Source: Marinoscillum sp. 108 (GTDB lineage: Bacteria; Bacteroidota; Bacteroidia; Cytophagales; Cyclobacteriaceae). From it: a DNA stretch of 64,000 nt. Positions within the stretch are counted from its first letter, which is position 1. Each line of letters starts with the position of its first letter. Of this stretch, positions 53,417 to 62,641 are shown one piece after another. A model generated the notes under the pieces. The model ran no database searches. It had not been told where the DNA came from and saw only the letters and a list, made by a program, of their open reading frames with translations. A program made the position numbers and the translations under genes. The stretch lies in NCBI RefSeq assembly GCF_902506655.1, contig NZ_LR734817.1:62001-126000 (forward strand), in the 5' to 3' direction.

Positions 53417-56248
53417 CTAAGAGAAATAATCGATTGGTTTTTTCCCAAACCTTTCCAAATAAAGTTTAGAAAAGTGCGAAGTAGAATCAAAACCCACCGC
53501 TCCGGCGATCTGTGAAAGCTTATCAAATCTATTGCTGATCAGCAGCTCCCTGGCATGCTGAAGTTTGATTTCCTGAATCAGCTTGGAAGGTGACATACCC
53601 ACTGCCTCTGCTGTTTTCCTGTAAAGCTGACGCTCACTCAGCCCCAGGTGCATGGCCACCTGCAGTACATTCAGGGATTTTTCAGCAACATGCTCTTTCA
53701 CATATTCTCTGATATTGAGCACCAGATCATGCTGGTCACCAAGCTGGACTTTTTCATCTTCCTCTTCGAATTCTTTGGCCCACTTGATGCGCTCGCGCAG
53801 GTTTTTTACCACATTGGAAATTCTTATCAGGAGTTCCTCGGCTTCAAACGGTTTGAGGATGTAATCATCTACTCCCATTCTGAGTCCCTTGATCCGCTCC
53901 TGATTTTCGGCCACAGCGGTGAGCACGATGATGGGGATTTTAGCCAGAGCGGGTTTCTCCTGCAAAGCCTCAATAAATTCCCATCCATTCATCACTGGCA
54001 TCATCACATCTGTCAGGATCAGGTCGGGGCTCTCACGCTCCAACTGATCCAAAGCATCCTGCCCATGCTCAGCCATCATGATCTGAAAATGATCCCTCAA
54101 AATGGTGGCCAGATAGGTCCTGATGTCCGGATTGTCCTCTACAACCATCACGGAGGTATCCGAAGGTATTTCCAAAGTATCCAGCCGTGGGTCTCCAGAA
54201 GAGACTACCTCAGGCTGGTGACTATCACCCACAAGGGCATCCGGAGTTTCATCGGTTGGTTGCAAAATCATTCTAAACGTGCTGCCCTTTCCCAGCTCAC
54301 TGGTCACAGAAAGCTGCCCCCCCATCATATCGATCAACTCCTTGGAGATGGCAAGCCCCATCCCGGATCCAAAAGAGGTAGACATCTGATCTTTGGCCTG
54401 ATAAAAGCGATCGAAGACATACGGCAATTCTTCCGGCTTGATTCCAGTACCATCGTCTGCAACAGTCACCTCAATACCTTCCAGTACCCGGGTCATTATC
54501 ACTTTTACAGAGCCTCCTGCTGGCGTAAACTTAAATGCATTGTAGATGAGGTTATTGATGACTTTTTCGAACTGTGCTTCATCCAACATTGCGGCTGTGA
54601 CCTCATGCTGGTTGCTGGTATAAGCAAGTGAAATCTGTCGGCTTTCGGCAAGGGAGGAAAAAGCACCACAGATTCGCTTGAGCAAACCATCTACATCCAC
54701 TGGTTTCACTGTGACCAGTTTTTGCCTCAGCTCAATTTTGGAAAGGTCCAGTAAATCATTCACCATGACTGCCAACTGGTGTACATTTCTCTTGATCTTT
54801 TTGAGAGGCTCTGAGGCCTGTGCAGGCAGCTTTTTCACATTCATGGCATCTTCAGCATGCCCCTGTATCAATGTGAGCGGGGTTCGAAGTTCATGGCTTA
54901 CATTGGCAAAGAATTGCGACTTCAGGTCGTTGAGTTCTGACAACTTCTCTGCCTGCTCCTCTATCAGCTTTTTATCCGCACTTAGCTTTTGATTGGTCCT
55001 TTGCTTTAGCCTGAAAAAATAGAACAGGAGCACTAACCCGGCCACCAGCACTGTGGCCAAAATGATGAGTAAGATATTCACGAGCCTATGCTGCTCCGCC
55101 TCTGTCCTGAGGAGTAAATTCTCCGCCTCTTTTTTATCTGTTTCGTACTTGAAAGCCATTTCAGACAGTGTCCGTGAGTAGGAGGCTTCGTTGATTTCCT
55201 CCACCACATCGATATACTCTTCGAAGTGGTCATTGGTAAACTCCGTCTTGCCTAACCCCAACTCCGCCGTGATCAGATAGCTCAGGGCATTTCTCTTAAT
55301 GGGTTTGAAATCGAGGCTATCTGATAACCTAAGGGCTTCAGTGGCATGATAGTACGAGTTTTTGTAATCACTCGCTCGCTCATAAGTAGCTGCCAGTGTA
55401 TTATGCGAATTGGCTACGCCACGGAGGTTATTCAGCCGTTTTTTGATCGCCAGACTCTTCTTGCCGTAGATTAACGCCGAATCATAAAAAGCGGCGTTGA
55501 TGTGCAATTGCTTCTCAAAGCAGTTGGCCATATTGTTATAATAGTAACTAAACTGATGCGGGAAGTCCTCCTCATTGAGGCCAGCCATGGCCTTCTTGAA
55601 GAAGGGTATCGCCTCGGCATGTCGGTTCATCTCCATGGTCATCAGGCCTATATTGAAGGTGGCCTTTGAAACACCCATCGCATCACCAAGCCCCTTGCTG
55701 ATCGACAAACTCTCTTGTAGAGTCACAATGGCCCTATCGTAAAGCGACATGCCCTTGTACACAAACGCCAATGAATTGTAGGCATTGGCCAGCTTTTTCA
55801 AATCTCCGTTTTTCTTTCTTAGCTCAATGGACTTGAGTTGGTAGTCCAATGCGCTCTGAAACTCGGAGAGCGATTCATAAGTATGGCCCAGATGATGTAA
55901 GATGTTTGCTTTGTCTACGTCATTTTGGGCCAACTCCTCAGCCAGTTTGCCGTAGGTGAGTGCCTCGGCATAATTCCCCAACCCCTCAAGTGCCCTGGAC
56001 AATACATAAGCCGATTCAAACGCTCTTTTGGAATCCTTTTCTTCCTCCACGAGTTTGGCGGCTTCACGTGCATATTGCAGGGACATCTCCCAATCCTGAT
56101 ACATATAAGCCTCGGAGAGCTGAAATAGCAAGTCCATCCTCACAGATCCCTCACTTCGATTGAGTTCATGCGTTAGGCTATCAATGTTCTGGCTTCTTAG
56201 GGGTAAAATGATCAATGCGACAAATAGCGCACAAAGGTATATTCTCAT
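53417..56248 (-). CDS. hybrid sensor: TPR, histidine kinase, receiver and AraC-type DNA-binding domains (B)
   Basis: A 943-residue paralogue of the sensor at 48506-51289. A signal peptide (MRIYLCALFVALIILPLRS) is followed by TPRs (about 25-370), a membrane helix (about 392-412), HisKA (His452 in SHELRTPLT), ATPase (NAFKFTPAGG, DDGTGI, GSGMGLAI), a receiver (Asp747 in LTDVMMP, Lys in ILKPF), and an AraC helix-turn-helix at the C-terminus (GLSERQLYRK to FSKLYLERFGKKP). All catalytic residues are present. It is only 19 nt from the aminotransferase gene, so readthrough into tyrA is possible. Confidence 0.93.
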   Translation of the reverse strand: MRIYLCALFVALIILPLRSQNIDSLTHELNRSEGSVRMDLLFQLSEAYMYQDWEMSLQYAREAAKLVEEEKDSKRAFESAYVLSRALEGLGNYAEALTYGKLAEELAQNDVDKANILHHLGHTYESLSEFQSALDYQLKSIELRKKNGDLKKLANAYNSLAFVYKGMSLYDRAIVTLQESLSISKGLGDAMGVSKATFNIGLMTMEMNRHAEAIPFFKKAMAGLNEEDFPHQFSYYYNNMANCFEKQLHINAAFYDSALIYGKKSLAIKKRLNNLRGVANSHNTLAATYERASDYKNSYYHATEALRLSDSLDFKPIKRNALSYLITAELGLGKTEFTNDHFEEYIDVVEEINEASYSRTLSEMAFKYETDKKEAENLLLRTEAEQHRLVNILLIILATVLVAGLVLLFYFFRLKQRTNQKLSADKKLIEEQAEKLSELNDLKSQFFANVSHELRTPLTLIQGHAEDAMNVKKLPAQASEPLKKIKRNVHQLAVMVNDLLDLSKIELRQKLVTVKPVDVDGLLKRICGAFSSLAESRQISLAYTSNQHEVTAAMLDEAQFEKVINNLIYNAFKFTPAGGSVKVIMTRVLEGIEVTVADDGTGIKPEELPYVFDRFYQAKDQMSTSFGSGMGLAISKELIDMMGGQLSVTSELGKGSTFRMILQPTDETPDALVGDSHQPEVVSSGDPRLDTLEIPSDTSVMVVEDNPDIRTYLATILRDHFQIMMAEHGQDALDQLERESPDLILTDVMMPVMNGWEFIEALQEKPALAKIPIIVLTAVAENQERIKGLRMGVDDYILKPFEAEELLIRISNVVKNLRERIKWAKEFEEEDEKVQLGDQHDLVLNIREYVKEHVAEKSLNVLQVAMHLGLSERQLYRKTAEAVGMSPSKLIQEIKLQHARELLISNRFDKLSQIAGAVGFDSTSHFSKLYLERFGKKPIDYFS

Positions 56249-56301
56249 ATGGCGTTAAAAGAGTGTGCACTGGAAGGGGTGATAAAGATAACCATCACAA
56301 A

Positions 56302-56327
56302 CAAAAAAATCCGCCTGAGCGGATTTT
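56302..56327 (-). terminator. intrinsic terminator after the ABC permease gene
   Basis: Stem AAAATCCGC / GCGGATTTT (56306-56314 with 56319-56327, loop CTGA), with a minus-strand T run continuing past the stem. It lies between the permease stop and the start of sensor kinase B. Confidence 0.85.
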
Positions 56328-56350
56328 AACTTCTGTAGTACATGGAAAAA

Positions 56351-58993
56351 TCACTCGTCCCTTAGCATCTCAGCCGGATTGGTACGCGCAGCCCTGGCGG
56401 TTTGCCACCCAATGGTCAACATACTCACTGCGAAAATGACCGCTACTCCTGAAAGAAGTTCTAATGGACCGACGACAATCCGATTGGCCAGGTCATTCAA
56501 TACCATGTGCTCAAAGAGCAGGTAGGTAGTGGGCACAGCAATGAGAGAAGCAACCACCAACATCACCACAAACCCACGGGATAAAATATAGATCAGGTGC
56601 TGTTCGGTAGCGCCGAGGACTTTTCTGATGCTAATCTCCTTCATGCGTGTCTCCGTAGTGAAAATAGCCATGCCGAGCAGTCCAAGTGCGGCGATAGAAA
56701 TTGCCAGAAAAGCCAGAAATCCAATCACCTTGAAGTAGGTCTGATATTGGGTATAGGCCTTTTGTATCTTATCGTCGTAAAACTCGGCCCGAAAAGGATG
56801 GACCGCATCGACTGCCTTCCACACGGCTTCCAGCTTCGTCATAAACCCTACCATATCCCCGCTGGCCACTTTCAAATTGAGCACCTGATAGTCCTCATAG
56901 CCCTGCAAAAAAGCAAACGGTTCATGCCCTTCTGTAATTCTCTGATGTTGAAAGTCCTTCACTACGCCCACAATTTGGACTTTCTTGCTGCCATCTACCG
57001 TCAGCACTTCGCCGAGGGCTTCCTGAGGGCTCTCCATCCCAAAGCGCCGCATGAGTCGTTCATTGATAATGGTAAACTTGGGGTCTTCATCCTTTTTGAG
57101 ATCGTGTGGGAAGGTGCCGCCAGCTAAGAATTCAAATTGATGCAAACCCAAATAGTCCTTACTCACATAGTTGACGTGGATATTCACTGAGTCCATAGGG
57201 TCCTTGTATTTGGCCTCATCACCCCACACTTCTCCAGTGGCAGGGAGCATACCTGACATGGAGATACCTTCCACCTCGGGTATTTTCAAAAACTCACTGA
57301 TCAATATATTGGCGTCATTGCCCTGGAGCTCAATATTCAGGATGTTTTTAGTCTCAAAGCCCAAATCAAAATTCACTGCAAACTGATACTGTTTATAGGA
57401 AATGGTAGCCCCAATAATAAAACCAATGGATAAGGTAAATTGAAACACGATCAGCATTCTGCGCAGGCTCACTCCTCCGAAGAGCTTCATGCTACCAGGG
57501 TCTTTAAATACTTTCAGGGCTTTGAGGCCGGAAAGAAATACAGAGGGTAAAATACCAGCCGCCACACCAATGACGAGTGCAAAGGCCATAAAGTAGACAA
57601 GATGGATCCATTGAAAATCCAGTGTGATCTCCTGATTTTGGAAAAACAGATGAATAAATTCCTGCTTGATTAATAGAAACAGACCGTAGCCCATCATCAA
57701 GGCCACCACAGCCACCAAAATGGCTTCAAAAACAAACTGTGTAAGAATGTGTGCGCGTCCGGCTCCAACCACTTTTCTGATCCCTACTTCCTTTGCCCTT
57801 CTTAGTGATCTGGCAATTGACAAGTTGGTATAATTGAAACAGGCAGACAAAATAACAATCAAAGTAAGCCCTACCAGCAAATAGATCATATTCCATCTCA
57901 CCGTTGGCCCTATCTGGTTAGACAGGTCTCTTCCCGGCACTATTTTCAGTAGGTTTTGAAGCTCATAGGAGATGAAAAAACGGTCATACTTTTCTCCTTC
58001 CTCAGCTGCAATCTGATCCAGGTGTTTCTTTATCACATCCACGCGCTGATTTTCGGGTAAAAGCACATAGACATAATTCATCCAGACGCTATTATAACTG
58101 GTCAGAAAAGATTCTCCCTCTTGTCCTGCTGCATAATGCTCCAGCGTACTTAGGGAACCCAACATCTCAAACTGCATGTGAGAACTTGCCGGCGGGTCCT
58201 TCACCACCCCGGTAATGGTCCCACTTTGAAACCCATAGCGCTCCTGTCCCACCAGCTCTATGATCTGCCCTATGGGTTCACCCTCTTCAAACAACTTTTT
58301 GGACAGTGACTCTGTGATGACTATTGATTTGGGATCGTGCAGTACCGTGGCGGGGTTGCCAGCTACCAACTCAAAATCAAATACATCAAAGAAATTCTCA
58401 GAAGCCCAGAGTCCCTCAGCACTAATGATCTTCTCGCTCGTTTTGAGATCCGCTGAGAAGTTCCTCCTCAAAATAGTCAGCTGCTCTATCCCTGTATAGT
58501 CCTCCTGCAGTCTCCGGCCGATAAAAATGGAAGTAGACGCCAGGTCCACGGATTCGTTATTCGTGATACCCTTGTAGGTAGTGAGGATCCTGTAGATCCG
58601 GTTACCATTCTGATGAAACTTATCAAAGCTAAGCAGCTCATTGATGTAGGTGATCATCAGAATGCCCACAGACATTGATATGGCGAGCCCCACAATGTTG
58701 ATTGCCGAAAACACTTTGTTTCTGGCCAGGCTACGCACTGAGGTTTTGAAATAGTTTCCCAACATAAAAAATGGATTGAAAGAATGAAGTGTTTGGTTTT
58801 TCTTAATTGTGTAGGGCCTGAAAAACTTAAGGACATCTATCACGTAAATAAAATTGGCCCTGAACCTGCCTCTTGACAGGTTTCGATGGTAATATTCGTG
58901 CAGGTCTCCCTGCAAATCTTCCAGCAGGTCTGGTCGGCAGTACCAACCCAGCAACCTGTCGAGCCATTTGGGAGGGGTTTCTTGTCTGCTCAT
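56351..58993 (-). CDS. FtsX-type ABC transporter permease with permease-prefix domain
   Basis: An 880-residue MacB/FtsX-like permease. The first 65 residues (PPKWLDRLLGWYCRPDLLEDLQGD) are a permease-prefix domain that is soluble and specific to this group. Two FtsX units follow, each with a helix, a periplasmic MacB-type domain and three helices; the motif 'RRAKEVGIRKVVGAG' and its partner 'TRMKEISIRKVLGAT' mark the coupling regions. No ATPase gene is adjacent, so it must pair with an ATPase elsewhere or act without one. It is regulated together with the PadR gene, which it overlaps by 4 nt. Confidence 0.92.
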   Translation of the reverse strand: MSRQETPPKWLDRLLGWYCRPDLLEDLQGDLHEYYHRNLSRGRFRANFIYVIDVLKFFRPYTIKKNQTLHSFNPFFMLGNYFKTSVRSLARNKVFSAINIVGLAISMSVGILMITYINELLSFDKFHQNGNRIYRILTTYKGITNNESVDLASTSIFIGRRLQEDYTGIEQLTILRRNFSADLKTSEKIISAEGLWASENFFDVFDFELVAGNPATVLHDPKSIVITESLSKKLFEEGEPIGQIIELVGQERYGFQSGTITGVVKDPPASSHMQFEMLGSLSTLEHYAAGQEGESFLTSYNSVWMNYVYVLLPENQRVDVIKKHLDQIAAEEGEKYDRFFISYELQNLLKIVPGRDLSNQIGPTVRWNMIYLLVGLTLIVILSACFNYTNLSIARSLRRAKEVGIRKVVGAGRAHILTQFVFEAILVAVVALMMGYGLFLLIKQEFIHLFFQNQEITLDFQWIHLVYFMAFALVIGVAAGILPSVFLSGLKALKVFKDPGSMKLFGGVSLRRMLIVFQFTLSIGFIIGATISYKQYQFAVNFDLGFETKNILNIELQGNDANILISEFLKIPEVEGISMSGMLPATGEVWGDEAKYKDPMDSVNIHVNYVSKDYLGLHQFEFLAGGTFPHDLKKDEDPKFTIINERLMRRFGMESPQEALGEVLTVDGSKKVQIVGVVKDFQHQRITEGHEPFAFLQGYEDYQVLNLKVASGDMVGFMTKLEAVWKAVDAVHPFRAEFYDDKIQKAYTQYQTYFKVIGFLAFLAISIAALGLLGMAIFTTETRMKEISIRKVLGATEQHLIYILSRGFVVMLVVASLIAVPTTYLLFEHMVLNDLANRIVVGPLELLSGVAVIFAVSMLTIGWQTARAARTNPAEMLRDE

Positions 58994-59325
58994 ATCAATC
59001 CTTCAAAAACCACATCTGGAATAGTGTTCCATAACTGATCCCGCTGCTCCCTGGCCTTCAATAAAGACACTTTTCCTGAATGAGAAATCTTAAAAAATCG
59101 TTTACGTCGACCGCCTCGTTCCTTGGTAGGTTCTCCGAGCTCTGAACTAATATACCCTTTATCCTCCAGCCTCTTGAGCACAGCATGCACCACTCCCAAC
59201 TTAGTGGCCCGGCCAGTCACTTTCTCAATTTCGTCTACTATATTCACGCTGTAGGCTTCATCCATCAGGGAGGCAATGGTCAGCAACACCACCTCCTCAA
59301 ATTCACCCAAATTAGTTCCTTTCAT
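58990..59325 (-). CDS. PadR family transcription regulator
   Basis: A 111-residue winged-helix repressor of the short PadR subfamily. The segments 'EEVVLLTIASLMDEAYSVNIVDEIE' and 'GVVHAVLKRLEDKGYISSE' form the helix-turn-helix and wing. The C-terminal helix for dimerisation is short. PadR genes coupled to ABC permeases of this class are common in Bacteroidota. The likely operators are direct repeats at 59354-59418. The ATGA overlap with the permease shows they are cotranscribed. Confidence 0.92.
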   Translation of the reverse strand: MKGTNLGEFEEVVLLTIASLMDEAYSVNIVDEIEKVTGRATKLGVVHAVLKRLEDKGYISSELGEPTKERGGRRKRFFKISHSGKVSLLKAREQRDQLWNTIPDVVFEGLI

Positions 59326-59353
59326 TCCGCTTAAGTTTTATAACTTCCTTAAA

Positions 59354-59418
59354 TGTATAAAAAACAAATACGAAGTTTGTCCTGATAGGTTTTATTTTTT
59401 CATGTTTTGTATAAAAAA
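59354..59418 (-). promoter_or_regulatory. 11-bp direct repeat upstream of the PadR gene
   Basis: TGTATAAAAAA occurs at 59354-59364 and again at 59408-59418, 54 bp apart (about five helical turns). Both copies are within 95 nt of the PadR start. They are candidate operator or promoter elements; the AT-rich content makes chance a real possibility. Confidence 0.35.
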
Positions 59419-59427
59419 GGATGGGTC

Positions 59428-59456
59428 AAAAAAAACACCCCCGGAAACCGGGGGTG
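59428..59456 (-). terminator. strong minus-strand terminator with no gene in front
   Basis: The stem CACCCCCGG / CCGGGGGTG (59436-59444 with 59448-59456, loop AAA) is followed on the minus strand by a run of eight T. It is upstream of the PadR gene on the same strand, and no minus-strand gene lies between it and the next gene, which is on the plus strand. It could end a small RNA from 59457-59700 or act as an insulator. Confidence 0.8.
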
Positions 59457-59461
59457 CACTC

Positions 59462-59567
59462 AATATTGTAAACCAACATTTACCTAATTCATTATGACAT
59501 TACAATATTTAAGTGTTTTACAAGATAGTGAGTTATTTATTTTGCAACTTAAGTGCTTTACGAAATA
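59462..59567. repeat. inverted and direct repeats in the 384-bp gap upstream of metB
   Basis: AATATTGTAA (59462-59471) and TTACAATATT (59500-59509) form a 10-bp inverted repeat. A direct repeat aagtgYtttacRaRata is found at 59511-59527 and 59551-59567, exactly 40 bp apart. They may belong to a structured leader or small RNA. No recognised riboswitch was identified. Confidence 0.4.
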
Positions 59568-59658
59568 ATCATTGCAAAAGTTGTCATTCAGGGTTCTGAT
59601 TTCAAAAAAACTTCCCGTCCACTTCCCGACATTCCCTTCAGGAAGTCAGGTATTCTTC

Positions 59659-59666
59659 TAACTTTG
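59659..59666 (+). promoter_or_regulatory. candidate -7 box of the metB-like gene
   Basis: TAACTTTG matches TAnnTTTG; transcription would begin near 59673, leaving a leader of about 37 nt. The -33 element is not clear. Confidence 0.45.
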
Positions 59667-59709
59667 CTGCCTAACAACTCGTACCCAAAAAAGACCCTAA
59701 CAATAAGCG

Positions 59710-60849
59710 ATGAAATTCGGAACCAAAGCAATACACGCCGGCCAGGAGCCCGACCCTACCACAGGTGCCATCATGACACCTATCTACCAGACCTCTACTT
59801 ACGCACAGGCCTCTCCCGGGCAGCATAAGGGCTATGAATATGCCCGAACGCAGAACCCTACAAGAACGGCATTGGAAGCTAATCTGGCGGCCCTTGAAAA
59901 TGCCCAATTTGGCAGATGTTTTAGCTCAGGAATGGGTGCCACAGATGCCATCTTGAAGACACTGGAACCCGGAGACGAAATCGTAAGTACCAACGACCTC
60001 TATGGTGGCACTTACAGGATTTTCACGAAAATATATGAGCGCTATGGCCTGAAGTTCACCTTTGTGAACATGCAGGATCTCGAGTCGGTGAAAAAAGCAC
60101 TGAGCCCAAAAACCCGACTGGTATGGATAGAAACCCCCACCAATCCGATGATGAGCATCGTGGATATCCGTGCGGTGGTGAATCTCGCCAAATCTGTTGG
60201 CGCAAAAACAGTGGTAGATAACACCTTTGCCAGCCCATACCTGCAAAACCCCATGGACATGGGAGCAGATATGGTGATGCACTCGGTCACCAAATACATT
60301 GCAGGCCACTCTGATGTAGTCATGGGCTTTGTGGGATCCAACGATCCCAAAATTGATGAGCAAATTGGCTTTGTCCAAAACTCCTCCGGAGCCATACCGG
60401 GCCCACAGGACTGTTTTTTGGTATTGCGAGGCATCAAGACCCTGCATGTACGAATGGACAGACACTGTGACAATGGGGAACAAGTAGCCAGATACCTAAA
60501 GGACCACCCGAAGGTGAAGCACGTGTACTGGCCAGGATTTGAAGACCATGCCAACCATGAAGTGGCCAAAAAGCAAATGAAGAGATTTGGTGGCATGATC
60601 TCGTTCGTGCTGGCAGACGACAGTCAGGCTGCCGCTTTCAAAGTATTGGAAAACCTCAAAGTTTTCACCCTTGCAGAGTCTCTGGGTGGAGTGGAATCTC
60701 TGGCCGGGCACCCTGCCAGCATGACCCACGCGAGCATTCCTCGTGAACAAAGACTGGAGGCCGGACTTACTGACTCCCTCATCCGACTTTCGGTAGGGAT
60801 AGAAGACATTGAAGACCTCATAGAAGATCTAAAAAACGCAATTGGCTAA
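59710..60849 (+). CDS. metB: cystathionine gamma-synthase / gamma-lyase family PLP enzyme
   Basis: A 379-residue trans-sulfuration enzyme of the Cys/Met metabolism PLP family. Lys195 in SVTKYIAGHSD binds PLP; other landmarks are YARTQNPTR, 'SSGMGATDAIL' and the C-terminal SLGGVESLAGHPASMTH. The choice between cystathionine gamma-synthase, cystathionine gamma-lyase and methionine gamma-lyase is not certain from sequence; gamma-synthase is the best guess. The downstream DinB-like gene follows 4 nt later. Confidence 0.85.
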   Translation: MKFGTKAIHAGQEPDPTTGAIMTPIYQTSTYAQASPGQHKGYEYARTQNPTRTALEANLAALENAQFGRCFSSGMGATDAILKTLEPGDEIVSTNDLYGGTYRIFTKIYERYGLKFTFVNMQDLESVKKALSPKTRLVWIETPTNPMMSIVDIRAVVNLAKSVGAKTVVDNTFASPYLQNPMDMGADMVMHSVTKYIAGHSDVVMGFVGSNDPKIDEQIGFVQNSSGAIPGPQDCFLVLRGIKTLHVRMDRHCDNGEQVARYLKDHPKVKHVYWPGFEDHANHEVAKKQMKRFGGMISFVLADDSQAAAFKVLENLKVFTLAESLGGVESLAGHPASMTHASIPREQRLEAGLTDSLIRLSVGIEDIEDLIEDLKNAIG

Positions 60850-60853
60850 ACAC

Positions 60854-61306
60854 ATGAAAGAAATTCTCATTACCCTGTTTGAAAAAGACCTTAACATATT
60901 AATCAGAGAGGTGGACAGCTACTCTGAAGAATCAGATCTTTGGAAAACAGCTCCCGGTATCACTAACTCTGCGGGCAATCTGGCCTTGCATCTGGTTGGG
61001 AACCTTCAGCACTTCATTGGGGCGGTATTGGGAGACACCGGCTATGTGAGGAATAGGGAAGCAGAGTTCTCTGATCGGAATGTACCAAAAGCCAAAATCC
61101 TTCAGGACATTCAGGAAACGATTGCGGTGGTTTCTGCTACACTTACTAAGCTGAATGATGAGCAATTAAATGATATATACCCCATAGAAGTTTTCGGGAA
61201 ACCAATGACTACCCTCCATTTTCTTGTGCATTTGGAGGGACACCTCAATTACCACCTTGGTCAGGTCAACTATCACCGAAGATTATTGGCCTCACAAATG
61301 GGTTAA
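60854..61306 (+). CDS. DinB-like four-helix protein
   Basis: A 150-residue helical protein of the DinB/DUF1572 superfamily, started at the ATG at 60854 (MKEILITLFEKD). Histidines in LHLVGNLQHF and HLEGHLNYHLGQ are placed as the metal triad of the superfamily. Members include metal-dependent thiol transferases, but most are unassigned. It lies 4 nt after metB, which suggests cotranscription. Confidence 0.82.
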   Translation: MKEILITLFEKDLNILIREVDSYSEESDLWKTAPGITNSAGNLALHLVGNLQHFIGAVLGDTGYVRNREAEFSDRNVPKAKILQDIQETIAVVSATLTKLNDEQLNDIYPIEVFGKPMTTLHFLVHLEGHLNYHLGQVNYHRRLLASQMG

Positions 61307-61402
61307 TCCGGCGTATAAATGCCATCAGCTTTTAATAACAAACCAAATATTTCATTTAAATACTGGCATTAAGAGTTATCTTGGGGTCTTAAACCCTTCA
61401 AT

Positions 61403-62518
61403 ATGAGTCAACCTTCGGTTAAGTTTAACGCTCAGGATCGTCCTGAATTCTTCAAAGAGCTACGAAAACGCGTTAACGCCCACTTCAAGGAGAACAATAT
61501 CTCTCGTCACGCCAACCTTGAAATGAAATTCAAGACAGCTTTCATGATTGCTTTATATTTTACTCCTATGATCCTGATGATCACCGGCGTAGTAACCTCC
61601 CTTTGGGGCGTTATCGGCATGTGGACCCTGATGGGCATTGGAATGTCAGGTATAGGTCTATCCATCATGCATGATGCCAATCATGGTGCTTATTCACAAA
61701 ACAAGCACGTCAACAATGTGTTGGGCTATCTATTAAATTTTCTTGGTGCCTATCATACCAACTGGAAGATTCAACATAATGTATTGCATCATTCATTTAC
61801 CAATGTAGATGGCCATGATGAGGACATTGCAAAAGAAGGTGTCATGCGATTTTCGCCTACGCAGGAACGCAAAAGCATTTATAGATTTCAGGTCTTCTAT
61901 GCCCCTTTTCTTTATGGGATTATGACCATTTATTGGTTTTTGAGCAAAGACTTTGAACAAGTCATCCGTTATCATAAAAGAGACCTGCTAGCCCCCCAAG
62001 GTTACACATTTGCTTCAGCGTTGGCTGAAGTAATTTTCAATAAGGTTTGGTATCTGGCCATCTTTTTGGCGCTACCAATCATCGTTATTGCGCTTCCCTG
62101 GTGGCAAGTGCTTTTGGGCTTTTTGCTGATGCATTTTATCAGTGGATTGTTCCTTGCCCTTATTTTTCAGCCTGCCCATGTGATTCACGAAACTAACTTC
62201 TACGTGCCCGATGAAAACGGAAGCATAGAAAATAATTGGGCGGTTCATCAGCTGAGAACTACGGCCAATTTCGCCAACAAAAGTGTGTTCTTCTCCTGGT
62301 TTGTAGGAGGTCTGAACTTTCAGATAGAGCATCACCTTTTCCCACACATCTGCCATGTGCACTACAGACACATCTCTGCCATCGTGAAGCAAACGGCAGA
62401 GGAGTATGATGTGCCTTATCACCAACACAGAACTTTTCTGGATGCCCTGAGGAGCCATTTCTCTTTGCTACACCAGCTAGGTACCGGATCCTATGACAAA
62501 AAGTTAGCCACCGCTTAA
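61403..62518 (+). CDS. membrane fatty acid desaturase
   Basis: A 371-residue desaturase with the three histidine boxes of the di-iron enzymes: HDANH (90-94), HNVLHH (125-130) and QIEHH (307-311). A Gln in the third box is seen in front-end (delta-5/6 type) desaturases and in related bacterial acyl-lipid desaturases. No cytochrome b5 domain is fused. Helices lie at about 45-68, 72-94 and 200-245. It likely introduces double bonds into membrane lipids. It is 96 nt downstream of the DinB gene. Confidence 0.93.
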   Translation: MSQPSVKFNAQDRPEFFKELRKRVNAHFKENNISRHANLEMKFKTAFMIALYFTPMILMITGVVTSLWGVIGMWTLMGIGMSGIGLSIMHDANHGAYSQNKHVNNVLGYLLNFLGAYHTNWKIQHNVLHHSFTNVDGHDEDIAKEGVMRFSPTQERKSIYRFQVFYAPFLYGIMTIYWFLSKDFEQVIRYHKRDLLAPQGYTFASALAEVIFNKVWYLAIFLALPIIVIALPWWQVLLGFLLMHFISGLFLALIFQPAHVIHETNFYVPDENGSIENNWAVHQLRTTANFANKSVFFSWFVGGLNFQIEHHLFPHICHVHYRHISAIVKQTAEEYDVPYHQHRTFLDALRSHFSLLHQLGTGSYDKKLATA

Positions 62519-62641
62519 TCACGGCGCGCTAATCGATTGAGCTATCGGGGATATCATCGACGGCCCATCAACTTGTAGGTCCAATTTGATATGTCCATGA
62601 TATTTTTTGCCTATTTTTCAACAAAATAGCAGTCATACTAC

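Noticed and set aside
53648-54631. 327-codon plus-strand open frame inside sensor kinase B
   Set aside because: It lies antisense to the well-supported kinase and receiver domains, has no recognisable domain and is rich in His/Gln as expected for a shadow frame.
59457-59709. SAM riboswitch in front of metB
   Set aside because: I could not recognise the conserved core of any SAM riboswitch class; only simple repeats are visible.
59926-60596. Two overlapping minus-strand open frames of about 185 codons over metB
   Set aside because: Both are antisense to a certain PLP enzyme gene; two overlapping frames on the same strand indicate base composition, not genes.
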